A stretch of DNA of 43,450 nt from CAVQGF01 sp045807945 (GTDB taxonomy: Bacteria; Acidobacteriota; Terriglobia; Terriglobales; Acidobacteriaceae). Shown here one piece after another: positions 1 through 8,092 of the stretch (positions within the stretch are counted from its first letter, which is position 1; each line of letters starts with the position of its first letter). Below the pieces are notes generated by a model that saw only the letters and a list, made by a program, of their open reading frames with translations, searched no databases and was not told the DNA's origin. The position numbers were made by a program, and so were the translations under genes. Location of the stretch: NCBI GenBank assembly GCA_045807945.1, contig JBJMGI010000117.1:1-43450 (forward strand), in the 5' to 3' direction.

Positions 1-370
1 CGACAGCGACAAAAGTCAGATACGCGGAGCTTACGTGACGTTTCGTTCCCGCGATGTAATTCTCCACCCAGACCTTTACGCCAGCCTCCATGGAAGTGTG
101 GAAGGCGCGATTCACCGACGAGCGCAGCACCAGCAGATCGCCGACGTGCACCGGCGCAAGGAAATCCAAGTGATCTGTGGAGGCAGTGACGACGAAGCTA
201 CGTGCGTGGCGATGGCAGGCGAGCGCGGCTGCGACGTCGATCAGATGCATCAGGCGGCCACCGAGGAGATTGCCGAGCGGGTTCGCGTCGTTGGGAAGAA
301 CAACCTCGACCATTTCCGACTGGGAATCGCGTACGGGGCGAGGCAAGAGAGCGTGTTCAGAAGTCGTCAT
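1..370 (-). CDS. Acyl-CoA thioesterase, hotdog fold (3' end outside window)
   Basis: The frame opens at ATG 370 and runs off the left window edge, giving 123 residues. The text reads like a YciA/BFIT-type acyl-CoA thioesterase: a Pro-Asn-Asp-Ala-Asn-Pro-Leu-Gly-Asn stretch followed by GGRLMHLIDVAAALACHRHA is the hotdog central helix with the conserved Asp, and later comes a segment with SVNRAFHTSMEAGVKVWVEN. Such enzymes hydrolyse acyl-CoA thioesters in the cytoplasm; the chain-length preference cannot be read from the sequence. No clear Shine-Dalgarno precedes the ATG. It is divergent from the TPR gene at 425. The family call is secure, the exact substrate is not. Confidence 0.85.
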   Translation of the reverse strand, partial: MTTSEHALLPRPVRDSQSEMVEVVLPNDANPLGNLLGGRLMHLIDVAAALACHRHARSFVVTASTDHLDFLAPVHVGDLLVLRSSVNRAFHTSMEAGVKVWVENYIAGTKRHVSSAYLTFVAV

Positions 371-424
371 ATTGATGGAAGCAACTCTCGATTGTAAACG
401 ATGACTGTGTGCTAGATTCGACTT

Positions 425-733
425 ATGGGCAGGCTAGAGATGCTGCAAGAACACCTGGCGGAGTTCCCCGACGACGCCTTTGGCCGTTACGGACTGGCAA
501 TGGAGTACGCGAACTCCGGCGATTCTGAAGCCGCATTGAAAGAGTTCGCGACATTGCTCGACAAGAATCCGGATTACACAGCCGGGTATTTCATGGCGGC
601 GCAGACGCTTTCGAAAATAGGTCGCGTCGAGGAAGCGCGAGAGATGCTGCGCAAAGGGATCGCCTCCGCCGAGCGAACCAACAATGCTCATGCCAAGTCG
701 GAGATGGAAGGCATGCTGGCGGAATTGGCTTAG
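425..733 (+). CDS. Small TPR-repeat protein
   Basis: A 102-residue cytoplasmic protein made almost entirely of tetratricopeptide repeats. Residues about 15-50 (DAFGRYGLAMEYANSGDSEA) and 50-85 (YTAGYFMAAQTLSKIGRVEE) carry the usual W/L-G-Y-A-F-A-P spacing of TPR helices. There is no signal peptide or membrane segment, so it is probably a protein-protein interaction adaptor; the partner is unknown. Its stop codon TAG (731-733) overlaps the stop codon TAA of the convergent dehydrogenase gene (730-732), so the two genes end on top of each other. No function beyond binding can be inferred. Confidence 0.8.
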   Translation: MGRLEMLQEHLAEFPDDAFGRYGLAMEYANSGDSEAALKEFATLLDKNPDYTAGYFMAAQTLSKIGRVEEAREMLRKGIASAERTNNAHAKSEMEGMLAELA

Positions 734-1557
734 TTCTTGCGCGCCGCAGCGGCGTCGGCTATCACCTGATCAGCCGGAGCCAGCATCCTCGCCATAGCAA
801 AATCAACGAGCGACGGAAATGTCTCATACAGTTTGATCACAATATGGTCGCGCCATGGGACGGAGATTTCCCGCTTCTTTCTGATGTAAGCCCGCAAAGT
901 AGCGCGCGCGACCCGATCGGCCGTGATGCCACGCTTCGCTGCGGCACCTAAGCGGAGCCGCTCCTTCCCTTTCACCGCGTTCACAGAAAAATCGGTGCTG
1001 ATGTATCCGGGGCAAACCGTGAGTACGTTCACACCCGTCCCCCGCAGCTCCAGGCGCGCCGCATTTCCGATCGCCCGAAGCGCGTGCTTGCTGGCGCAGT
1101 AGGCAGCCATGTAGGGAACGGCGATGTGGCCAGCGGTGCTGGCTATGTTGATGATGCTTCCGGAGCCCTGCTGCTTTATGACAGGCACAACCAGCTGCAT
1201 CGCATCCAAGACCCCGAAAAGATTCGTATCGAACATGCGGCGGCACTCGCGCATGTCCATGGATGCGACCGAATCCATCAGACCAAACCCGGCGTTGTTC
1301 ACCCAAACGTCCACGCGCTTGAAGCGCGAGAGCGTTTCTTGCAGCGCGCGCTCGATCTCAGAACGCTTGCTGACATCGCAAGCCATTGCGAATGTGCGTT
1401 CGGTGGTACCTACGCGCTGACGAGCCGCTTCGGCCCGGCTTGCGTCCCGGGATGAGAAGACCACGCTCGCACCATGGCGAACGAACTCCAGTCCGATCGC
1501 TTCCCCAATACCCATCGAAGCTCCGGTGATCACAACAACTTTGCCGTTCAGGTTCAT
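730..1557 (-). CDS. Short-chain dehydrogenase/reductase
   Basis: A 275-residue classical SDR oxidoreductase. It has the nucleotide-binding TGASMGIGE motif (residues 11-19), the NNAG motif (87-90), and the catalytic Ser140, Tyr153 and Lys157 (YCASK). The cofactor is NAD(H) or NADP(H); the Arg in SSRDASR after beta-strand 2 favours NADP(H). The substrate is unknown. I start at ATG 1557 because the Rossmann strand begins immediately after it. The open frame continues another 132 codons upstream, but that part lies over the promoter and the divergent MoxR-like gene and has no protein-like features. A good promoter ends 6 bases before this ATG (see separate entry), so the mRNA may be leaderless. 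Confidence 0.88.
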   Translation of the reverse strand: MNLNGKVVVITGASMGIGEAIGLEFVRHGASVVFSSRDASRAEAARQRVGTTERTFAMACDVSKRSEIERALQETLSRFKRVDVWVNNAGFGLMDSVASMDMRECRRMFDTNLFGVLDAMQLVVPVIKQQGSGSIINIASTAGHIAVPYMAAYCASKHALRAIGNAARLELRGTGVNVLTVCPGYISTDFSVNAVKGKERLRLGAAAKRGITADRVARATLRAYIRKKREISVPWRDHIVIKLYETFPSLVDFAMARMLAPADQVIADAAAARKN

Positions 1558-1592
1558 GCGAGCGTTGTATTGGCTGTCGAAGACGAAGTCAA
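1558..1592 (-). promoter_or_regulatory. Promoter of the SDR gene, likely leaderless
   Basis: On the minus strand TTGACT (1592-1587) is followed after exactly 17 bases by TACAAC (1569-1564), then 6 bases and the ATG at 1557. This matches a sigma-70 type promoter (5 of 6 at -35, 4 of 6 at -10) with ideal spacing. The expected transcription start would fall on or next to the A of the start codon. No Shine-Dalgarno is present, in keeping with leaderless initiation. This is inference from sequence only. Confidence 0.5.
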
Positions 1593-1619
1593 GCAAAAGC
1601 ACGAGTGTTCGCGCCCGCG

Positions 1620-1642
1620 TATAATCCGATTTATACGGGAGG
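1620..1642 (+). promoter_or_regulatory. -10 box and ribosome binding site of the MoxR-like gene
   Basis: A perfect TATAAT lies at 1620-1625 and a GGGAGG purine run ends at 1642, 12 bases before ATG 1655. No convincing -35 box is present 16-18 bases upstream, so an extended or activator-dependent promoter is possible. The spacing from the purine run to the ATG is somewhat long. Confidence 0.4.
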
Positions 1643-1654
1643 TTTTTTCTTCCA

Positions 1655-3184
1655 ATGTCCTCATCCCCTAATACCCGCTCTCTTCCCGCGACCCTGGGCG
1701 CTCTTCGTAAAAGTGAGTTCTCCGAAGTCCGGCTGCGCGATCGCCGAGTAAAAGACGAGTTGCGCGAGAACCTGATGAACCGGTTGCGCGACAAGCAAAC
1801 GATATTCCCCGGCGTGATCGGATTCGATGACACGGTAGTTCCGCAGATCGTGAATGCTGTGCTCTCGCGGCACAATTTCATTTTGCTTGGACTGCGTGGG
1901 CAGGCTAAGAGCCGCATTCTGCGCGCGCTGACGGCGCTGCTGGATCCACACACACCCTACGTCCATGGCTGCGAGATCCACGACAATCCTTATTCGCCTT
2001 TATGTCGCCGCTGTCGCGAATTGATCGCGAAAGAAGGAGACGCAACTCCGATCGCGTACCTTACGGCCGACGAACGCTATGTGGAGAAGCTGGCCACACC
2101 GGACGTCACTATTGCTGATCTGATCGGCGATATCGATCCGATCAAGGCAGCGCGCGGTGGACACGACCTCGGGAGCGAGTTCACCGTCCACTACGGGCTG
2201 TTGCCGCGAGCGAACCGTGGCATTTTCGCCATCAATGAACTGCCCGACCTTGCAGGAAAGATCCAGGTCGGATTGTTCAACATCATGCAAGAAGGTGATG
2301 TCCAGATAAAAGGCTATCCCGTGCGCCTGCCACTGGACGTTGCGCTCGTGTTTAGCGCGAATCCTGAGGACTACACCGCTCGCGGAAAGATCATCACTCC
2401 ACTAAAAGACCGCATCGGGTCCGAGATCCGGACGCATTATCCGGGAACGCTCGATGAAGGCATCGCGATCACCTCGCAGGAGGCGTGGCAGCAGCGGAAG
2501 GCGGAGAAATTGGTCATCCCGCGGTTCATACGCGAGATCATCGAGCGGATCGCGTTTGTCGCTCGCGAAGACAAGAAGATCGACAAGCGCTCGGGCGTGA
2601 GCCAGCGGTTGCCCATCAGCTGCATGGAAAACGTGGTCTCAAATGCGGAGCGGCGCGCGCTGGTAAATCGCGAGACGGTAATTGTGCCTCGCGTGAGCGA
2701 CATCTACTCTGCCCTGCCGGCGATCACTGGAAAGCTTGAGCTTGAATACGAAGGCGAGATGAAAGGCGGCGACGCGGTCGCACGCGAATTGATCCGCCTC
2801 GCTATCGCGAAGACGTTCGACGTCTACTTCGCCGACGCGGACTTGGCGCAGATAGTGCAGTGGTTCGACTTGGGCGGCGAGATCAAGCTGACCGATACCG
2901 CTGCTGCGAATGAAGCGATCGCAGGTCTGAAGAAGATCCAGGGATTGGTCGAGCGGCTTACGCCTCTTGGTCTGAGCAACAAAGAGCCGGTCGAGATGCA
3001 GGTGTCGTCCGCTGAATTCGTACTGGAAGGCCTGCACGCGCATAAACGGATCGGGCGCAGCGAAGAGCGGGTATTCGCCGCGGAGCGTCAGCCGAGACGC
3101 GATCCGTTGGTTGAACGCGAGCGGGAGCGCGGCGGAGATGACGAGCCACCATTCCGTCCGCGGAACCGCAGGAGCTTCAACTAG
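1655..3184 (+). CDS. MoxR/ChlI-like AAA+ ATPase with altered Walker motifs
   Basis: A 509-residue AAA+ protein resembling magnesium chelatase subunit I. The P-loop is GLRGQAKSR (residues 79-87): the Lys and Ser are kept but the Gly before Lys is Ala. The Walker B region reads GIFAINELPDL with Asn194 where Asp is usual, followed by Glu195. Sensor 1 is in FSANPEDYTARG and a likely arginine finger in LKDRIGSEIR. A cysteine group C106-x10-C117-x2-C120 between Walker A and B suggests a bound metal. The C-terminus is Arg-rich and probably disordered. The next gene, 8 bases downstream, encodes a VWA protein; such ATPase-VWA pairs act as a chaperone-like machine for metal insertion or complex assembly. 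A true role in chlorophyll synthesis is unlikely, as no pigment genes are nearby. Confidence 0.82.
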   Translation: MSSSPNTRSLPATLGALRKSEFSEVRLRDRRVKDELRENLMNRLRDKQTIFPGVIGFDDTVVPQIVNAVLSRHNFILLGLRGQAKSRILRALTALLDPHTPYVHGCEIHDNPYSPLCRRCRELIAKEGDATPIAYLTADERYVEKLATPDVTIADLIGDIDPIKAARGGHDLGSEFTVHYGLLPRANRGIFAINELPDLAGKIQVGLFNIMQEGDVQIKGYPVRLPLDVALVFSANPEDYTARGKIITPLKDRIGSEIRTHYPGTLDEGIAITSQEAWQQRKAEKLVIPRFIREIIERIAFVAREDKKIDKRSGVSQRLPISCMENVVSNAERRALVNRETVIVPRVSDIYSALPAITGKLELEYEGEMKGGDAVARELIRLAIAKTFDVYFADADLAQIVQWFDLGGEIKLTDTAAANEAIAGLKKIQGLVERLTPLGLSNKEPVEMQVSSAEFVLEGLHAHKRIGRSEERVFAAERQPRRDPLVERERERGGDDEPPFRPRNRRSFN

Positions 3185-3192
3185 GGCCGACG

Positions 3193-4440
3193 ATGAAGTT
3201 CATTAAATACAGCAAGTACGTGGCGGACCCGGCGGGCGAGATGAGCATGGAAGATTTGCTCCAGGCGCTTTCCGACTATCTGTTGCAGAGCGGATTCGAG
3301 AACCAGTATGACTTCTATCAGCTGCCTGATCAGGAGCAGACGATGGAAGCGTTGCGCCAGGCGATCGAAGCGGCCCTCGAAGACGGCGACTTCCTCGACG
3401 AGAACATGCGCGAGCAGATCGAGCAGATGCGCATGGAAGGCAAGCTGGGCGAGATGATCGAGCAGTTGATCGAACGCATGGAGCAGGAAGGCTTCATTTC
3501 AGTTGACCAGCCATTCCAGGGCGATCCCTCACGTCCGGCGCAAGTCGGGGGACAGGCGGGCGAGTCGCAGGCGCAAGCGCGGTTCGAAGTCACAGACAAG
3601 AGCCTGGACTTCCTCGGCTATAAAACGCTGCGCGATCTACTGGCTTCGTTCGGACGGTCAAGCTTTGGCCGACACGACACGCGGGACATGTCTACCGGCA
3701 TCGAAGCGAGCGGCTCCTCGAAGGCTTACGAATTCGGCGACACACTGAACCTGGATATCACCGCGACGCTCGCGAATGCCATCCATCGCGAAGGGCTGAG
3801 CTTGCCGCTCAATCTGGAGTACTCCGACCTGAAGGTGCACCAGTGCGAGTACCAATCTTCATGCGCGACGGTAGTGATGCTCGATTGCTCTCACTCGATG
3901 ATCCTGTACGGAGAAGACAGGTTCACGCCGGCGAAGAAAGTTGCGATGGCGCTCTCGCACCTGATCAGGACCCAATACCCAGGCGATACGCTTTCAGTGG
4001 TCTTATTCCATGATTCAGCGGAAGAGTTGCCGCTATCGCAACTTGCGCGGGTGAAAGTGGGCCCGTACTACACCAATACGCGCGAGGGATTGCGTTTGGC
4101 GCAGCGCGTACTCGCGCGTCAGCGCAAAGACATGAAGCAGATCGTGATGATCACAGACGGGAAACCTTCGGCATTGACGCTGGAAGACGGACGCATCTAT
4201 AAGAATGCGTTCGGACTCGATCCGCTGGTGGTGAGCGAGACGCTGCACGAAGTGGCGAAATGCAAACGCGCAGGAATCCTGATCAACACGTTCATGCTGG
4301 CGTCCGACTACGGGCTGGTGCAGTTCGTGCAGAAGGTCACAGAGATGTGCCGCGGCAAGGCGTACTTCACTACGCCCTATACGCTTGGGCAATATCTACT
4401 GATGGACTACGTCTCCAACAAAACCAAGACGATCCACTGA
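3193..4440 (+). CDS. VWA-domain protein, partner of the MoxR-like ATPase
   Basis: A 415-residue protein. Residues about 1-110 are acidic, helical and rich in Glu/Met/Gln; residues about 225-400 form a von Willebrand factor A domain with a complete MIDAS start, DCSHS (Asp231, Ser233, Ser235), and a later TDGKPSALT loop. The domain binds a divalent metal and through it a partner protein. It follows the ATPase gene by 8 bases, so they are probably one operon and one complex. This matches the arrangement of ChlI/ChlD-like or MoxR/CoxE-like pairs, but the target is unknown. There is no signal peptide, so it acts in the cytoplasm. It ends 5 bases before the convergent CDGSH gene. Confidence 0.82.
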   Translation: MKFIKYSKYVADPAGEMSMEDLLQALSDYLLQSGFENQYDFYQLPDQEQTMEALRQAIEAALEDGDFLDENMREQIEQMRMEGKLGEMIEQLIERMEQEGFISVDQPFQGDPSRPAQVGGQAGESQAQARFEVTDKSLDFLGYKTLRDLLASFGRSSFGRHDTRDMSTGIEASGSSKAYEFGDTLNLDITATLANAIHREGLSLPLNLEYSDLKVHQCEYQSSCATVVMLDCSHSMILYGEDRFTPAKKVAMALSHLIRTQYPGDTLSVVLFHDSAEELPLSQLARVKVGPYYTNTREGLRLAQRVLARQRKDMKQIVMITDGKPSALTLEDGRIYKNAFGLDPLVVSETLHEVAKCKRAGILINTFMLASDYGLVQFVQKVTEMCRGKAYFTTPYTLGQYLLMDYVSNKTKTIH

Positions 4441-4445
4441 TCCAT

Positions 4446-4703
4446 TTACATCTTGATCTGACCGGGATTGGGCGTGCCGCCCTCCGATTGCTTGACTGCG
4501 GCCTCAGCAGCCTGGAAGCCCATCTTGGAGTGGGTTCCGTCGCAGAACGGTTTGTTGACCGAACCGCCGCAGCGGCAGAGTGATATTCCTGGCTTGCCGG
4601 TAAGGTCGTACTTGTTGCCGTCGGCATCAACCAGCTCGATTTGGCTCAGGTCGCCTTCCACTCGATACGGCCCATTCTTCTTGCAAGTGATCTTGATGGC
4701 CAT
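4446..4703 (-). CDS. CDGSH-type iron-sulfur protein
   Basis: An 85-residue protein with the full CDGSH consensus: Cys43, Cys45, Cys54 and His58 in CRCGGSVNKPFCDGTH. These four residues bind a 2Fe-2S cluster in mitoNEET-like proteins, which act in redox sensing or cluster transfer. The preceding part (YRVEGDLSQIELVDADG) is the usual small beta domain. A strong Shine-Dalgarno, GGAGG, lies shortly before ATG 4703. The C-terminal 20 residues are low in structure. The gene lies downstream of the debranching-enzyme-like gene in the same direction, but there are 78 bases between them, so co-transcription is uncertain. Confidence 0.9.
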   Translation of the reverse strand: MAIKITCKKNGPYRVEGDLSQIELVDADGNKYDLTGKPGISLCRCGGSVNKPFCDGTHSKMGFQAAEAAVKQSEGGTPNPGQIKM

Positions 4704-4781
4704 CTTCTTCCTCCAAATTCCTGGAATCTACTGTACCCCACAATTCGCTCTGCGGAAATGTGAAGCGCCCTGCGTAGGCTC

Positions 4782-7034
4782 TTAACGATCTTTCTTAAAG
4801 ACAACATTCACCATCAGCTTGTCGCCTTCAAGGTCAACGACATTGCAGAATGTGCGCTCCCCGCGGCGGGTGAAATCGAGTCCAACGCGGGAGTTTCCAA
4901 TCCGCATGTTGCGCAAGTATAAAAATTCCAGCCACGGCGGAAGTACGGGATTCACGATGTTCAGCTCGCGCTTTTGCGCACTGGGCCGAATGCCGAGGAC
5001 TGAGGTCAGCATAAGGAACATTGCACCGGATGCCCACGCTTGCGGCGAACACGAAACCGGATAGTGCACAGGCTCATCGTATTCACCGCGTTGCACTCCG
5101 CAGAAAAGTTCGGGCAGGCGGTAGTCGCGAAAATTGACCGATGCCTGATAAAGCGACGTGAGACAGCGGATCGCGCCGGAGCGCATCTCGTTCAGCGCCA
5201 TACCGTGCGCAATCAAGGAATTGTCGTGCGGCCAAACCGAACCGCGGTGATAGCTGAGGGGATTGAACACGGGTTCGCTCGAGGCAAGAGTTCGCCACCC
5301 CCAACCGGAGAACATATCCTCTGCCATGAAACGCTGGGTGATCGTGCGTGCCCGCTCCTTGCTGACGATGCGGCAGAAGAGCAGGTGGCCGGCGTTTGAG
5401 TTGATGACCTGCACCTGCTTCTTGTCCTTATCCAAAGCCATGGCGTAGAAGTTCTGCTTGGGCATCCAGAAAACTTTTTCAAAGCGCCGCTGTAGCTCGG
5501 TGGCTTCCCGCTTTAAGCGGTCCGCGGTTGCGATGTCACCGAAATGACGCAGCAGCGAAGCCATCCTGTACTTGGCTTCGTAAACGTAAGCCTGCACCTC
5601 GACGAGGGCGACCGGCGTCTGGGCGATGGAGCCATCGCGATGCATGATCGCGTCCCACGAGTCTTTCCACCCTTGATTCACCAGGCCACGCGGCGAGCGG
5701 CGCTGATATTCCACGAAACCATCTCCGTCAATATCGCCGTAGCGATCGATCCATTCGAGCGCACGGTAGACGTTCGGAAGGAGATCCTGCACGAGCTTCT
5801 CGTCGGCGGTCCAGTTGAACGTCTCGCTGAGCAAGATGAGGAAGAGCGGAGTGGAATCCACGGAGCCGTAATACGGTCCGAAGGGCATCTCGTGATGCCG
5901 AACCATCTCGCCGGTTCGGTACTCGTGCAAAATTTTTCCGGGCTGCTGATCGTACCAATCGGCGACCTCGGTTCCCTGGTAGTGGGCAAGGATACGTAAG
6001 GTATCCACCGCGAGCTGCGGCTGAAGGGCAAGGGACTGATAGGCGGCAATTATTGAGTCGCGGCCGAAGAGAGTCGCGAACCAGGGAATGCCGGCCGCGA
6101 TAATGCTCTCTTTGGCGTCGGGAATCAGCAGCGCGTGGAAATCACTAGTCGCAGTGGAAAGAACGTTGGTGAAGACTTCGTTGCTGGAGGCGAACTTGGT
6201 GACTCCGCTCTCCCAGCGCGCGTAACTGTGGCGCCGGAACCGCAGACTGTCGGAGAAGTTGAGCTGATCCTTGGTGTTCTTGGTATCCGCAGTAAAGTCC
6301 GGACCCTTGCCGGGCGAAACGAAAGGCTCGACCTTAATCTGGATATCGAAGCGTCGCGACGGCGGGAGCTTAATAGACCAGCGCGCGGTTTCGTTCTCGA
6401 TGTTGTGTGGCTCCGGCAAGAACCGAACGTCGGTGGTGCGCCAGCGATCATCAAGGCCGTGATAGACGAATCGGATCGAACCCTTCTGAACAATGGGACG
6501 AAAGAATTGCCCATGCTGCGAGCGCGCGACACCCCGCACCTGGAAGACGTCTACAAAGTCGGAGTCGAACTTCATCTCGATGACGAACTCCACTGGGGAG
6601 AGGTTGAAGTTCTCAAATGTCAGACGGTCGAAGAAGACGCCTGAGGAGAGAAGCTGCTCGCGACGGATGTGGATCGTGTTCTCGGGAAGATCGAACGAAT
6701 CACGCAAGGTGATGTTACCGGTGGTCAGCTCGATCTGGGATGCGAAGGTCTTTTCCGTGCTCGACGACAGCACAACCGTGCGCTGACCTCCGATACGCAA
6801 CTCTAGTTGACTGAGAAAACGGGTGTCGTCATGAAAAAAGCCGACATCAGGAGCGCCGGGAGGATTGATGTCTCCGGAGACCGTTGTCGAGAGAAACGTC
6901 TTGCCGTCTACGAGGGTGAGGTTGTTTACCTTGCGCGGCTCGAAAGCCTGATAGACGACGCGAGGTTCCTGATGAGGGTTCGGTATCGGAACCAGTTCAT
7001 CGTTCCGGCGAGGAGTTGCTGGACGCGTGCTCAT
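4782..7034 (-). CDS. Amylo-alpha-1,6-glucosidase-like (glycogen debranching-type) enzyme
   Basis: A 750-residue two-domain protein. The N-terminal beta domain (about 45-240, beginning near LVDGKTFLSTTVSGD) is the bacterial GDE-N type; the rest is an (alpha/alpha)6 toroid containing GIPWFATLFGRDSIIAAYQ, ESxxWxGDxxxDGFVEY-like text and a conserved Trp-Pro-His-Asp-Asn segment, as in amylo-alpha-1,6-glucosidases. Members hydrolyse alpha-1,6 branches or related alpha-glucosides; the true substrate here may be the glycoside made by the neighbouring glycosyltransferases. There is no signal peptide, so it is cytoplasmic. Its ATG overlaps the stop of the upstream GT4 gene (ATGA, 7031-7034), so it is the last gene of the glycan operon and translationally coupled. 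Confidence 0.85.
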   Translation of the reverse strand: MSTRPATPRRNDELVPIPNPHQEPRVVYQAFEPRKVNNLTLVDGKTFLSTTVSGDINPPGAPDVGFFHDDTRFLSQLELRIGGQRTVVLSSSTEKTFASQIELTTGNITLRDSFDLPENTIHIRREQLLSSGVFFDRLTFENFNLSPVEFVIEMKFDSDFVDVFQVRGVARSQHGQFFRPIVQKGSIRFVYHGLDDRWRTTDVRFLPEPHNIENETARWSIKLPPSRRFDIQIKVEPFVSPGKGPDFTADTKNTKDQLNFSDSLRFRRHSYARWESGVTKFASSNEVFTNVLSTATSDFHALLIPDAKESIIAAGIPWFATLFGRDSIIAAYQSLALQPQLAVDTLRILAHYQGTEVADWYDQQPGKILHEYRTGEMVRHHEMPFGPYYGSVDSTPLFLILLSETFNWTADEKLVQDLLPNVYRALEWIDRYGDIDGDGFVEYQRRSPRGLVNQGWKDSWDAIMHRDGSIAQTPVALVEVQAYVYEAKYRMASLLRHFGDIATADRLKREATELQRRFEKVFWMPKQNFYAMALDKDKKQVQVINSNAGHLLFCRIVSKERARTITQRFMAEDMFSGWGWRTLASSEPVFNPLSYHRGSVWPHDNSLIAHGMALNEMRSGAIRCLTSLYQASVNFRDYRLPELFCGVQRGEYDEPVHYPVSCSPQAWASGAMFLMLTSVLGIRPSAQKRELNIVNPVLPPWLEFLYLRNMRIGNSRVGLDFTRRGERTFCNVVDLEGDKLMVNVVFKKDR

Positions 7035-8083
7035 GCGACCGCCGACTCTCCCGGCGCAGGCTGCGCCTCGGCGGCGATCTCCTGATAGAGCTCAAGGTAG
7101 CGGTCAGCCATTTGATCGAGAGAAAAATTCTGCCTGACGTAGTTCTGGACGACCGAAGGATCGATACCTATATTGCACGCCCGTCGGCTCATATCATCTG
7201 CAGATCTGCATATCCAGCCGGAGACGCCGTCACGAACAACCTCAGGAACCGAGCCGCCGGAGAATGCGAGCACAGGCGTTCCGCAGACCATAGCCTCGAT
7301 CATCACCAGGCCGAATGGTTCGTTCCACTGAATGGGGAATAGCAGCGCCCGCGCTTTCGACAGAAGTTCATTCTTCGCCGGCAGATCCACTTCTCCGATG
7401 TACTGGATGAACTTTCCATCCACCTCAGGCTTGATCTGGGAGTCGAAGTACTCCTGGTACATGGGTTGGATCTCTCCGGCGATCTTCAAAGGGATGCCGG
7501 ATTTCTTGGCTACTTCAATGGCGATATGAGTGCCTTTGATCGGCGCCATCCGGCCGAGGAACGCGAGGTAGTCCTGTTTCTCTTCCGCAAGTGAGCAAGA
7601 GTTCGGATCAATGCCGTGATGGATCGTCTGCACGTTTGGCATCTTCTCCAGACGTCGCTGGAAGTCGCTGATGGTGACGTAATGTGTATCCGGGAAGCGG
7701 GAATAAAATTCGCTTAGCCCATCATCGTGAGGGTGATGGACGGTGTACACGAACGGAGTCTCGACGAATCGCGTACTCGCAAGTCCGGGAGCGTTATTGA
7801 GATGAATGACATCGACACCCTCTGCGGTGGCGTCCTGAATCGCCCAGGAGGTGTGCGCGATGTCCTTCAGGTTGTCGTAGATATCCCCGCGAAGGGGCCA
7901 GTCGGGCTCGGCGTACATCCAACGCTTTTCCACATCGACAGTTGATGCGCCATTGGTGTAGACGACCACCTCCACGCCGCGTTCCTTCAGCTTCAGGGCA
8001 AGATTCGCGATGAAAAGCTCCGTGCCCCCGTACTCGACCGGAGGAACAGGGATGAAGGGCGGAGCTATCAGGGCGATTCTCAT
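7031..8083 (-). CDS. Glycosyltransferase family 4
   Basis: A 350-residue GT-B glycosyltransferase. The N-terminal Rossmann domain opens MRIALIAPPFIPVPPVEYGG with the Gly-Gly donor/acceptor loop; the C-terminal domain has FLGRMAPIKG (about 175) and the EPFGLVMIEAMVCGTPV motif with its E-x7-E pair, which binds the nucleotide-sugar. It is a retaining enzyme by family. Donor and acceptor are unknown. It starts 9 bases after the upstream CgeB-like gene and overlaps the downstream debranching-type gene by 4 bases. No membrane segment is seen. Confidence 0.87.
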   Translation of the reverse strand: MRIALIAPPFIPVPPVEYGGTELFIANLALKLKERGVEVVVYTNGASTVDVEKRWMYAEPDWPLRGDIYDNLKDIAHTSWAIQDATAEGVDVIHLNNAPGLASTRFVETPFVYTVHHPHDDGLSEFYSRFPDTHYVTISDFQRRLEKMPNVQTIHHGIDPNSCSLAEEKQDYLAFLGRMAPIKGTHIAIEVAKKSGIPLKIAGEIQPMYQEYFDSQIKPEVDGKFIQYIGEVDLPAKNELLSKARALLFPIQWNEPFGLVMIEAMVCGTPVLAFSGGSVPEVVRDGVSGWICRSADDMSRRACNIGIDPSVVQNYVRQNFSLDQMADRYLELYQEIAAEAQPAPGESAVA

Positions 8084-8092
8084 GGGCTGTGT

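Noticed and set aside
35..397. 120-codon open frame on the plus strand at the left edge
   Set aside because: The opposite strand reads as a hotdog thioesterase from ATG 370; the plus-strand frame has no protein-like features.
1655..4440. Magnesium chelatase (chlorophyll) subunits I and D
   Set aside because: The ATPase-VWA pair resembles them, but there are no pigment genes, subunit H is absent, and the Walker motifs differ.
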